Assembly (NCBI GenBank): GCA_024402405.1
Contig: JAKSTW010000006.1
Location: 1 to 60,880 of the forward strand
Reading direction: 5' to 3'
Source of the DNA: Spirochaetia bacterium
Lineage (GTDB): Bacteria > Spirochaetota > Spirochaetia > CADAEX01
Length of the DNA stretch: 60,880 bases
Shown here: positions 53,972 to 60,880 of the stretch, in pieces
Numbering within the stretch: position 1 is the first letter of the stretch
Layout of the letters: the number at the start of each line of letters is the position of its first letter
Translations under genes and position numbers: made by a program
Notes under the pieces: model-generated
Told to the model about the DNA's origin: nothing
Databases searched by the model: none
The model's input: only the letters and a program-made list of their open reading frames with translations

Positions 53972-56900
53972 ATGAATCTTACAGATATATCAATAAAACG
54001 TCCTGTCCTCATCATAATGGTCATGGTGGCACTGGTACTGTTCGGATGTCTGGCATATACATCAATGCCTCTGAATATCACACCTGCCATAGACCTTCCT
54101 TATGTAATGGTACAGATAACATACCCAGGTGCATCCCCTACCCTTATAGAGACTCAGGTCTCAAAAAAAGTGGAGGACGCAGTGGCACAGATAAGCGGTA
54201 TAAAGGAAATACTCTCGTATTCCCTGGAAAATGTGTCGCTGGTCTCATTGGAATTCAACATCGACAAGGATCCTGATACTGCATTGCTGGAAGTAACCTC
54301 CAAGGTCAACAATATTCTGAAAGACCTGCCTGATGATGCCGAGGAGCCTATAATCTACAAGGTAAACATCAACGAGCAGCCTATCGTCCAGGTACTGCTG
54401 GTAGGAGACAGTGCCGTGATCTCTCCTGCAGAGCTGTATGACCTGGCAGATAAGAAAGTCAAGAACCTTTTCGCACAGGTCGACGGTGTAGGACAGACCC
54501 CTATATATGGTGGTACAGAAAGAGAGATACATGTAGAGTTTGATAATAAAGTCGTGACACAGAACCAGATATCACTGGTAGCTGTCAACTCAATCATAGC
54601 TGCATCCAACCTGAACCTCCCTGCCGGATATTCCCAGAAGGACGGACAGGAATTCTCTGTAAAGTTTGACGGTGAGTTCAAGACCATCGACAGCCTGGGA
54701 GACCTGGAAGTACCTACTGGCAAAGGATATAAAAAACTCCGCGATATAGCATTTGTATCAGATAGCCATGAGAGAGCCAGAGAGGGCAACACATATTTTG
54801 ATTATAACAACGACATAAAATATGACAGCGGTGTTCTTATACAGATAGTGAAGACATCTGAAGGAAATGCCGTTGATATCCAGAAAGAAGTGGAAAAGAT
54901 CATGGAAGGTCTCCACGAGGAACTTCCTGATGGAGTTGACATGTTCATGACATCAGAGACAGCATCCATAACAGAAGATACAGTCAACGACACACTGTCC
55001 AACATCATCCTGGGTATTGTGTTCACATCTGCAGTACTTCTGTTCTTCCTCCATTCATTGAGATCATCAATCATCATTGCCATCACCATGCCTCTCTCAG
55101 TCCTTCCTGCTTTCATAGCCATGAAGGCAAGCGGATATACCCTCAACATCATGTCACTTATGGGTATATCAACGGCTGTAGGAGCGATAGTAATGAACGC
55201 CGTAGTAATTCTGGAAAACATATTCCGTTACAAGGAAATGGGAAAACCTGGAATGATCGCGGCATCCCTGGGTACAAAAGAAATAGTCATTGCAGTAATG
55301 GCATCTGCTCTGACCAACATCGCAGTATTCCTTCCACTGGGAACCATGTCAGGTGTCATCGGAAAATTCCTGATGGAATTTGCAATATCTGTAGTATTTA
55401 CCACAGTATTCTCTCTGTTCATAGCATTCACACTGACCCCTATGATGGCAGCATATATCCTGCCGGAAAAAGATGACAAGAAACATCCTATCGGTGACAG
55501 GCTGGAAAATATGTTCCACAAATGGGAGAACAGTTACAAAAATGTCCTGGTAAAAATTCTCAGGACCAAAAAAAGATGTCTGCTGATCGTGGTCATATCA
55601 TTTGCAGCATTCTTATTCAGTATGTATCTGTTCAGATTCATTCCAATGGAGTTCATGCCGGCTATGGACGAGGATGAGATCTCCCTGGAAATTGAGCTGG
55701 CAAAGGGAACTGACCTGTCAGAGACTGAGAAGTTCGTCGATATGCTGGAAGAAAGGCTTTCCACACATTCAGATCTTATCGTCCATGGTTCAGCATCAAT
55801 AGGACGTCTTTCCCAGCAGGAGACTGGTGTCAACATGGCAAAGATCTACCTGAATGTCATTCCTAAGGCAAAACGAAAATACAACACAGTGCAGCTGGCA
55901 GGTATGATAACAAAGGAACTGGCTGATATTCCGGGAGCAACCATAAGAGTAGCATCTGCATCAAAGGTCGACCTGACACAGAGCCCTGTAGACTTCTATA
56001 TCAAGGGACCTGATATGGAAAGACTGGTAATGTACTCTGATGAGATAATGCCGAAGATCCAGCAGATTCCTGGAGTCATGAACCTGAAATCTTCCAATGC
56101 CAGCGGAGTTCCTGAGATCACACTTTATCCTGATCTGAAGAAAATATCAGATGCAGGAATCACAGTGCAGGAAATAGCCATGACTATGAGAACCGCACTG
56201 GAAGGTGTCAGCATGTCAGAATACAACGATAACGGTGAGCAGTATGATATCAAGGTATTCCTGGTAGACAAAACCATAAGCAGCTATGAGGATATAGCCA
56301 ATATCTCCATAGCCACACCTGCAGGAATCTTGCCGATGTCTCATTTTGCCAACATTGTATATACTCAGGGATTCGGAAAGATCCTGAGATCTGACAGAGA
56401 GAAAGTAATTGAATTCACATCTGATGTAGCATACGGTTATGCTACCAGTGACCTGACAGATCAGATCACCGAGATCATAAATCAGCTGGACTTCCCATTC
56501 GGATATAAATATCAGCTTGCAGGAAACTCAGAGGATATGGTAACAACAATAAAAGAAATGATTTTCATATTCTTCATCGCCATAGTGCTCACATATATGC
56601 TTCTGGCAGCTATACTTGAGAACTTCTGGCAGCCTGTACTGATCCTTCTGACAGTTCCTCTGGCTATGATAGGTATCGTAGCAATCTTCCTTATCTGCAG
56701 GACAACTATGAACTTCGTAGGTATGATGGCCATAGTCATGCTGGTAGGTATGGTTGTAAACAACGCCATCCTTATCCTGGACTATACAAACCAGCTGCGT
56801 AATGATGGACTGAGTATGCATGACGCGCTGATAGAGGCATGCCCTACAAAGCTGAAGGCCATACTGATGTCAAACATCGCCACGATCCTGGGACTTCTCC

Positions 56901-57112
56901 CTATGGCACTGGGTATCGGTGATTCAGGTGCCGAGATGAGACAGCCTATGGGTATCGTAAGTATCGGTGGTCTGATCACATCAACAATTCTGACACTGTA
57001 CGTCATACCGGCAACACAGCTTCTTGTAGCTGGCAAGAACTCAAAAATGAAGAACCACAGCAGGGACTTTGAAGAGCTTATGGCAGCAGATAATGCAGGA
57101 GCAAACAAATGA
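53972..57112 (+). CDS. RND-family efflux permease (AcrB/MdtB-type)
   Basis: 1046 residues, twelve helices, two large periplasmic loops. Opens with NLTDISIKRPVLIIMVMVALVLFGCLAY and PAIDLPYVMVQITYPGASPTLIETQV. The C-terminal half repeats the plan (ILENFWQPVLILLTVPLAMIGI). The usual proton-relay residues are altered: helix four reads GAIVMNAVVILENIF, so Asp407-Asp408 are Met408-Asn409 here, and helix ten reads MVVNNAILILDY, with Asn930 where Lys940 is expected. The Glu of ILEN is kept. Pump is otherwise complete and in frame. Overlaps tolC by four bases. Confidence 0.93.
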   Translation: MNLTDISIKRPVLIIMVMVALVLFGCLAYTSMPLNITPAIDLPYVMVQITYPGASPTLIETQVSKKVEDAVAQISGIKEILSYSLENVSLVSLEFNIDKDPDTALLEVTSKVNNILKDLPDDAEEPIIYKVNINEQPIVQVLLVGDSAVISPAELYDLADKKVKNLFAQVDGVGQTPIYGGTEREIHVEFDNKVVTQNQISLVAVNSIIAASNLNLPAGYSQKDGQEFSVKFDGEFKTIDSLGDLEVPTGKGYKKLRDIAFVSDSHERAREGNTYFDYNNDIKYDSGVLIQIVKTSEGNAVDIQKEVEKIMEGLHEELPDGVDMFMTSETASITEDTVNDTLSNIILGIVFTSAVLLFFLHSLRSSIIIAITMPLSVLPAFIAMKASGYTLNIMSLMGISTAVGAIVMNAVVILENIFRYKEMGKPGMIAASLGTKEIVIAVMASALTNIAVFLPLGTMSGVIGKFLMEFAISVVFTTVFSLFIAFTLTPMMAAYILPEKDDKKHPIGDRLENMFHKWENSYKNVLVKILRTKKRCLLIVVISFAAFLFSMYLFRFIPMEFMPAMDEDEISLEIELAKGTDLSETEKFVDMLEERLSTHSDLIVHGSASIGRLSQQETGVNMAKIYLNVIPKAKRKYNTVQLAGMITKELADIPGATIRVASASKVDLTQSPVDFYIKGPDMERLVMYSDEIMPKIQQIPGVMNLKSSNASGVPEITLYPDLKKISDAGITVQEIAMTMRTALEGVSMSEYNDNGEQYDIKVFLVDKTISSYEDIANISIATPAGILPMSHFANIVYTQGFGKILRSDREKVIEFTSDVAYGYATSDLTDQITEIINQLDFPFGYKYQLAGNSEDMVTTIKEMIFIFFIAIVLTYMLLAAILENFWQPVLILLTVPLAMIGIVAIFLICRTTMNFVGMMAIVMLVGMVVNNAILILDYTNQLRNDGLSMHDALIEACPTKLKAILMSNIATILGLLPMALGIGDSGAEMRQPMGIVSIGGLITSTILTLYVIPATQLLVAGKNSKMKNHSRDFEELMAADNAGANK

Positions 57113-58437
57113 AAAAACTTACAGTATTATTTCTGATTACAGCATTTTGTCTGATAATGACATCACCTGCCTTTGCAGCAGATTATTCGCTGGAAGATTA
57201 TCTGGCGCTGGTGCAGCAGAACAACAAGGATCTGCTGATCGCAGCAGCCAATCTCAAGCAGGCAACTGAGACAGAGAAACTGGCACGCTCACAGGCACTG
57301 CCTACCATCGGATTCTCAGCCAGTCTGAACAAGAACTTTCTGGAGGTCGAACAGACTACCCCTGTTGAGTCAAAGCCAGGCGGAGGAGCACTCATCTACA
57401 AGGATGTGGTGGTGAACACAGATTATGATTTCAGCTTCGGTCTGGGACTGTCACAGCAGCTGTTCAACATCAATGTGCTCAATGCCATCAGAGCCAGCAA
57501 GGAATACAGGAATATGTCACAGTCTGTATATGATGCCCAGAATGATGCCATCATAACTGCTGCCAAAAAGGTATTCTTCCAGTGTTTCCTTCTGGAAAAA
57601 TTCTACGACATAAAGAAGCAGACTGAAGACAGGGCTTATGACCACTATATGCTGATGAAGAAAAAATATGAGACAGGAGTGGTCTCAAAACTGGCATTCC
57701 TCAATTCCGAGGTGGACTGGAAAATGGCAGTTCCTGAGACAACCAATGCCAGAATGAATCTGGAGCTGTGTCTCATCAATCTGAAGAATCTGGCTGGAAT
57801 CGCACAGGAAGAGGAAGTGAATCTGACAGGAGATATGTCAGTATTCCCTGATATGCCTGAAAATGTGGAACTGGAGCAGGTCATGGAGTCAAGACCTGAC
57901 TATCTGGCTCTCATGAAGGAAAAATCTCTCAGAGAACTGAATATCAAGGCTAATATGGCCAATCACTTCCCTACACTGTCATTGGATGCCAGCTATGGTT
58001 ATTCTGCCGCTGATGACAAATTCTCAAAGACTTTCAACGAGAATGACAAGCAGGTGTGCAAAGTCGGTCTGACACTGTCACTGCCAGTTTACACAGGCGG
58101 AGCTTTATCAGCTCAGGACAGAACAGTAAAATTGGATGCAGAGACTACAGAGCTGAAGATCAGAAAGAAGAGAGAGGACATTATGTCTGAACTCAGAAAA
58201 ATATATCTGTCACTTCAGAGGGAATTTGAGAACATCGCCCTGGCTGAAACAACAATGACAACAGCACACCAGGCTTATGACATTGCTGAGACAGCATTTG
58301 ACAATGGCGTTATGACACAGCTTGAACTGAAGGATGTGCGTGTGAATCTGGAATCAGCAGAATTACAGCAGATCTCCTCAGTCTATAACTATCTGTGCGC
58401 TTACTTCGACTGGCAGAAAGCTACCGGAAACATGTAA
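57109..58437 (+). CDS. TolC-like outer-membrane efflux protein (RND operon)
   Basis: 442 residues with signal peptide MKKLTVLFLITAFCLIMTSPAFA and the duplicated TolC pattern: YSLEDYLALVQQNNKDLLIAAANLKQATETEKLARSQALP, FGLGLSQQLFN, YETGVVSKLAFLNSEVD, then VCKVGLTLSLPVYTGGALSAQD. Different from the TolC of the ABC cluster. ATGA overlap with the permease. Last gene before a strong terminator. Confidence 0.94.
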   Translation: MKKLTVLFLITAFCLIMTSPAFAADYSLEDYLALVQQNNKDLLIAAANLKQATETEKLARSQALPTIGFSASLNKNFLEVEQTTPVESKPGGGALIYKDVVVNTDYDFSFGLGLSQQLFNINVLNAIRASKEYRNMSQSVYDAQNDAIITAAKKVFFQCFLLEKFYDIKKQTEDRAYDHYMLMKKKYETGVVSKLAFLNSEVDWKMAVPETTNARMNLELCLINLKNLAGIAQEEEVNLTGDMSVFPDMPENVELEQVMESRPDYLALMKEKSLRELNIKANMANHFPTLSLDASYGYSAADDKFSKTFNENDKQVCKVGLTLSLPVYTGGALSAQDRTVKLDAETTELKIRKKREDIMSELRKIYLSLQREFENIALAETTMTTAHQAYDIAETAFDNGVMTQLELKDVRVNLESAELQQISSVYNYLCAYFDWQKATGNM

Positions 58438-58479
58438 GCCAAATAAACACAGAGCAGTCTGAAACTGCTGAATCTACAG

Positions 58480-58515
58480 ACACCGCTATAAATTTATTAT
58501 GGCGGTGTTTTTTTA
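58480..58515 (+). terminator. Terminator of the RND operon
   Basis: 12-bp stem ACACCGCTATAA/TTATGGCGGTGT (one GT pair), loop ATTTA, then seven T. It also marks the end of the chromosomal-type sequence before the accessory region. Confidence 0.96.
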
Positions 58516-58566
58516 TCCTAATATCATAAAGCCATCATTGAAAAGTTGTTAATTATAATACTAAAA

Positions 58567-58671
58567 TCATATTGAAAAGTCATTCAGGAAGCGTCTTTCC
58601 AGTTCCGATTGAGATTTTTTCGTTATCCATTCAACGAAATCTGCCCCTTGCTTCCTTGCGCAGGTAGTCAT
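58567..58671 (-). CDS. Short frame, possible coding remnant
   Basis: 34 codons beginning MTTCARKQGADFVEWITKK and continuing with an amphipathic SQSELERRFLND. No ribosome site, no promoter. The composition is protein-like, so it may be the end of a lost gene brought in with the accessory region. Not assignable. Confidence 0.2.
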   Translation of the reverse strand: MTTCARKQGADFVEWITKKSQSELERRFLNDFSI

Positions 58672-58682
58672 GGTCTGAAAAG

Positions 58683-59094
58683 CTGATCAAGAATAATCTG
58701 CTCAATGATCTCGTTGTGAATCTGATGAGAGCTGAAGCCGTCTTTTATTTCCGGTAGATGGAGCAGACTATGTATTCCTTCTGCTGAAGGTTTCTGGCCC
58801 GGACTATTCTGTAAGTATCACAGATATGGTATGGGACTGGTGCAACAATAACATGCATCCATACAATATTGAAATTCTCTGTCAGATGGCAGAAGAAGAT
58901 TACAAAAACTACTACTTAAGCGGAGAGATTGTCGGCTATGGTATCTTTATGTCAGTGATCTTGTAAATGATATTTGCAAACTTGGCTCAACCTTTGAATA
59001 CTATGATGTTCTTCAGAAGGTACGCTATGAATATAATGTAGCGCTTCCGATTGATGATGACCTTGATCATATGGGCTCTGTGCTACTTGCATAG
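58683..59094 (+). pseudogene. Frameshifted coding remnant of unknown family
   Basis: Three frames in turn give a protein-like reading: LIKNNLLNDLVVNLMRAEAVFYF, then (after a shift near 58755) DGADYVFLLLKVSGPDYSVSITDMVWDWCNNNMHPYNIEILCQ, then (after a shift near 58955) LVNDICKLGSTFEYYDVLQKVRYEYNVALPIDDD ending at TAG 59092-59094. At least two frameshifts and no ribosome site, so a dead gene. Its style resembles small hypothetical proteins on mobile regions of gut Firmicutes, but I cannot name a family. Confidence 0.55.
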
Positions 59095-59257
59095 CTTGCA
59101 GTATATACTTTGTTCGTCATTCAAACAAAACGAAACAATATGAAAACTAAAGCCTACTGCAATAGGCAAAAAGCAAAAGAATAAAAAAGTCTCGTCGCCA
59201 TACATAATCCTATACAGTATTATAATCCTTTGCTATTCATGAATGAAGTGCAAAGTA
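59095..59257. other. Non-coding stretch before the methyltransferase promoter
   Basis: AT-rich sequence with only very short frames. A small hairpin (GCCTA, 6-base loop, TAGGC) lies near 59153-59168; on the minus strand it is followed by a broken T-run. No gene or tRNA seen. Confidence 0.4.
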
Positions 59258-59273
59258 TCGATATTAATATCGA
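59258..59273. promoter_or_regulatory. Palindromic operator overlapping the methyltransferase -35
   Basis: TCGATATTAATATCGA is a perfect 16-base palindrome. Its last four bases are part of the -35 box, so a bound dimer would block RNA polymerase. The likely ligand is a regulator with an HTH, possibly the methyltransferase itself, which carries HTH segments. Confidence 0.6.
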
Positions 59274-59298
59274 CATTATTCGCAAACTCGCATATAAT
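59270..59298 (+). promoter_or_regulatory. Promoter of the DNA methyltransferase gene
   Basis: TCGACA at 59270-59275 (five of six matches to TTGACA), 17-bp spacer, perfect TATAAT at 59293-59298. Predicted start near 59305 gives a 20-base leader holding AGGAGG. Confidence 0.82.
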
Positions 59299-59324
59299 AA
59301 ATATTATGCAAGGAGGGCTTGGCT

Positions 59325-60880
59325 ATGCAATTACAATCCGTAAAAGAGACTGCAGAGCGCTTTAACATATCAGAGAGAAGAGTCCAAAAACTTTGCGAAG
59401 CAGGAAGGATTGAAGGCGCACAGATGATAAGCAATGTGTGGCTTATTCCAATTTCTGCAGAGAAGCCGAACGATGAACGTTTTTCTGCTGAGTTTCAAGA
59501 TATGTTATCTCTTTCTGATGCTTGCTCAGAATTATCTATATCCATTGCAACTGGACGCAACTGGGTAAAACTTGGAAAACTAATTCCTTCGGACATCGTC
59601 AAGCGCACACCTTACTTTGCGAAAGACTATATATCTAAAATAAAAGAAGAAATTGCTAACGGGGAAAACAAAGCGCTAAAAAGTAGAAGAAATAAGAAGT
59701 TCATATCTGGTAGCAACGTTTACAATTCGTATGTCTCAGATGACTCGGTAAATATTGCTACAATTCAGAAAGTTCTCGATATAATAGAACAAAATGCAAT
59801 AACGATTGATGAAAGTATCATAATTTCATTAGTTTACAATTGTGCCGCTCAACTTGTACGATCAAAATATAACGGCGATAGCAACTGCGGTCGGTTTAGT
59901 TTCTTGCTCGATGATCTTATTTCTCTAAATCCCTCTGGATTTGCTTTTATACAGAACTATCCAGAATTTGCAGATATTACTTATGAATATGAACATGGTG
60001 AGGACATCCTTGGTCTATTGTATATATCACTTAAAAATATCGGAAACAGAAAAGCTACCGGCTCCTATTATACTCCTACTGCTGTAGTTAAAAAATTAAA
60101 TGGTAGTTTATTCTTGGGCGAGGATATCGCTAAATCAACCGTTTTAGATCCCTGTTGTGGAACTGGTAATTTCATTTTACAGCTTCCGGATGTTTTTGAT
60201 TATTCAAATGTTTATGGGAATGATATTGATTCAATAAGCATCAAAATTGCACGTATCAACTATGCGCTAAAATATAACATAGCTGATAAAAGCATTATTT
60301 TCTCTCATATTACTGAAAGCGATTACCTTTCATACTCAACTGAAAAAAAGTATGATTATATTATTGGAAATCCTCCATGGGGATACAACTACACAGAAGA
60401 TGAAAAAGTGTCTCTTCGCAAACGTTTTAAGAGTGCTATAGGGAGCAGTATTGAATCGTTCGATGTATTTGTTGAGCAAGCGTTATCAAACCTTCACCAG
60501 AACGGCGTTCTTTCTTTTGTGTTGCCAGAAGCGTTTTTAAATGTCAAAGCTCATATGCCTATACGTCAACTGTTAATAAACAGCAATTCTATCCAGTACA
60601 TTGAATTTATTGGAAATGCTTTTGATAAAGTTCAATGTCCATGTATTATTTTGCAAGTTGAACATACCAATCATCCGTTATCTACCGTTGGGCTAAAAAT
60701 AAATGATGGGAATCGAATCTTCACAATTAATACTGAACGAATTGTATCTTCAGATTGTTTCTCCTTTATGATAAGCGATAACGAATATTCCATTATTAAC
60801 AAAATCGAAAATGTCAAAAACAAAGTCACATTAAAAGACAAGGCAGCCTTTGCTTTGGGAATTGTTACAGGAAATAATAA
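59325..60880 (+). CDS. N6-adenine DNA methyltransferase with two N-terminal HTH segments (3' end outside window)
   Basis: At least 518 residues, open to the right edge. AGGAGG is eight bases before the ATG. Residues 1-45 (LQSVKETAERFNISERRVQKLCEAGRIEGAQMI) form an excisionase/MerR-like HTH, and residues 62-105 (LSLSDACSELSISIATGRNWVKLGKLI) a second, weaker one. The methyltransferase core follows: motif X KATGSYYTP (243-251), SAM motif I LDPCCGTGNF (from 274) and catalytic motif IV NPPWG (349-353). Order X-I-IV is that of Eco57I/TaqI-like N6-adenine enzymes, mostly of restriction-modification systems. AT-rich third positions (TTA, CGT, ATT) differ from the rest of the window, so it is foreign. 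Specificity and any partner nuclease lie beyond the edge. Confidence 0.92.
   Translation, partial: MQLQSVKETAERFNISERRVQKLCEAGRIEGAQMISNVWLIPISAEKPNDERFSAEFQDMLSLSDACSELSISIATGRNWVKLGKLIPSDIVKRTPYFAKDYISKIKEEIANGENKALKSRRNKKFISGSNVYNSYVSDDSVNIATIQKVLDIIEQNAITIDESIIISLVYNCAAQLVRSKYNGDSNCGRFSFLLDDLISLNPSGFAFIQNYPEFADITYEYEHGEDILGLLYISLKNIGNRKATGSYYTPTAVVKKLNGSLFLGEDIAKSTVLDPCCGTGNFILQLPDVFDYSNVYGNDIDSISIKIARINYALKYNIADKSIIFSHITESDYLSYSTEKKYDYIIGNPPWGYNYTEDEKVSLRKRFKSAIGSSIESFDVFVEQALSNLHQNGVLSFVLPEAFLNVKAHMPIRQLLINSNSIQYIEFIGNAFDKVQCPCIILQVEHTNHPLSTVGLKINDGNRIFTINTERIVSSDCFSFMISDNEYSIINKIENVKNKVTLKDKAAFALGIVTGNN

Noticed and set aside
59139-59183. Fourteen-codon frame (MKTKAYCNRQKAKE) upstream of the methyltransferase
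   Set aside because: No ribosome site and too short; probably part of dead sequence.
1-60880. CRISPR arrays, rRNA genes, replication origin
   Set aside because: No regularly spaced repeats, rRNA core sequences or clusters of DnaA boxes were noticed in reading the window.

Overview
The window reads as a chromosomal segment of a diderm, moderately AT-rich bacterium. Several things point to a Treponema-like member of the Spirochaetota: two TolC-type outer membrane exporters, outer-membrane-type and lipoprotein genes sitting inside an aminoacyl-tRNA synthetase run, ruvC-ruvA-ruvB-queA next to yebC, glyS beside gltX, and many short lipoproteins or HEAT/ankyrin proteins with relaxed signal peptides. 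This placement is inferred from gene content, not from a database search. AGA is the favoured Arg codon and CTG is common for Leu throughout the chromosomal part.

Layout. 1-4057 (minus): a MacAB-TolC-like ABC exporter, cut at the left edge. 4183-4617: a lone small membrane protein with its own promoter and terminator. 4740-5426: a REP-associated tyrosine transposase (RAYT) with REP-like motifs on both sides. 5497-14045 (minus): EF-G-like GTPase, DtxR/MntR-type regulator plus exported ankyrin protein, malic enzyme, aminotransferase, split ChrA pair and AI-2E-family permease. 14103-15574: gamma-carbonic-anhydrase-like protein and an orphan substrate-binding protein. 15623-25396 (minus): queA-ruvBAC-yebC, tyrS-glyS-gltX, then a lipoprotein and a beta-barrel protein. 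25505-28077 (minus): tRNA-Phe, GerMN protein plus amidase, and a GT-like protein. 28190-32253 (plus): infC-rpmI-rplT, a coiled-coil protein, zapA, a probable 6S RNA, a lipoprotein and a HEAT-repeat protein. 32256-40866 (minus): priA-udg-truA, ybbR-cdaA-folP, then argS-pgeF. 40920-48517: a hotdog thioesterase (plus), then on minus a 22-residue membrane microprotein gene, an unknown membrane protein, yajC-secD-secF, a hypothetical gene, and lysC-dacA. 48621-50523 (plus): SDF-family transporter and CPBP protease. 50527-52683 (minus): an AroE-AroK-like fusion and DAHP synthase. 52926-58437 (plus): an RND efflux operon closed by a strong terminator.

From about 58560 to the right edge the character changes: degraded coding remnants, then an AT-rich N6-adenine DNA methyltransferase gene with different codon use and two N-terminal HTH segments. 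It is driven by a good promoter whose -35 is covered by a perfect 16-bp palindrome. This is the start of an accessory, probably restriction-modification, island that runs off the window.

The main points for a second look are: the methyltransferase island and its operator; a 22-residue hydrophobic microprotein with promoter and palindromic leader; an RND pump that appears to lack the usual proton-relay residues; an AroE-AroK fusion with substituted active-site residues in both halves; the RAYT/REP-like module; a 6S RNA candidate after zapA; and several promoters placed so close to start codons that leaderless mRNAs are likely.
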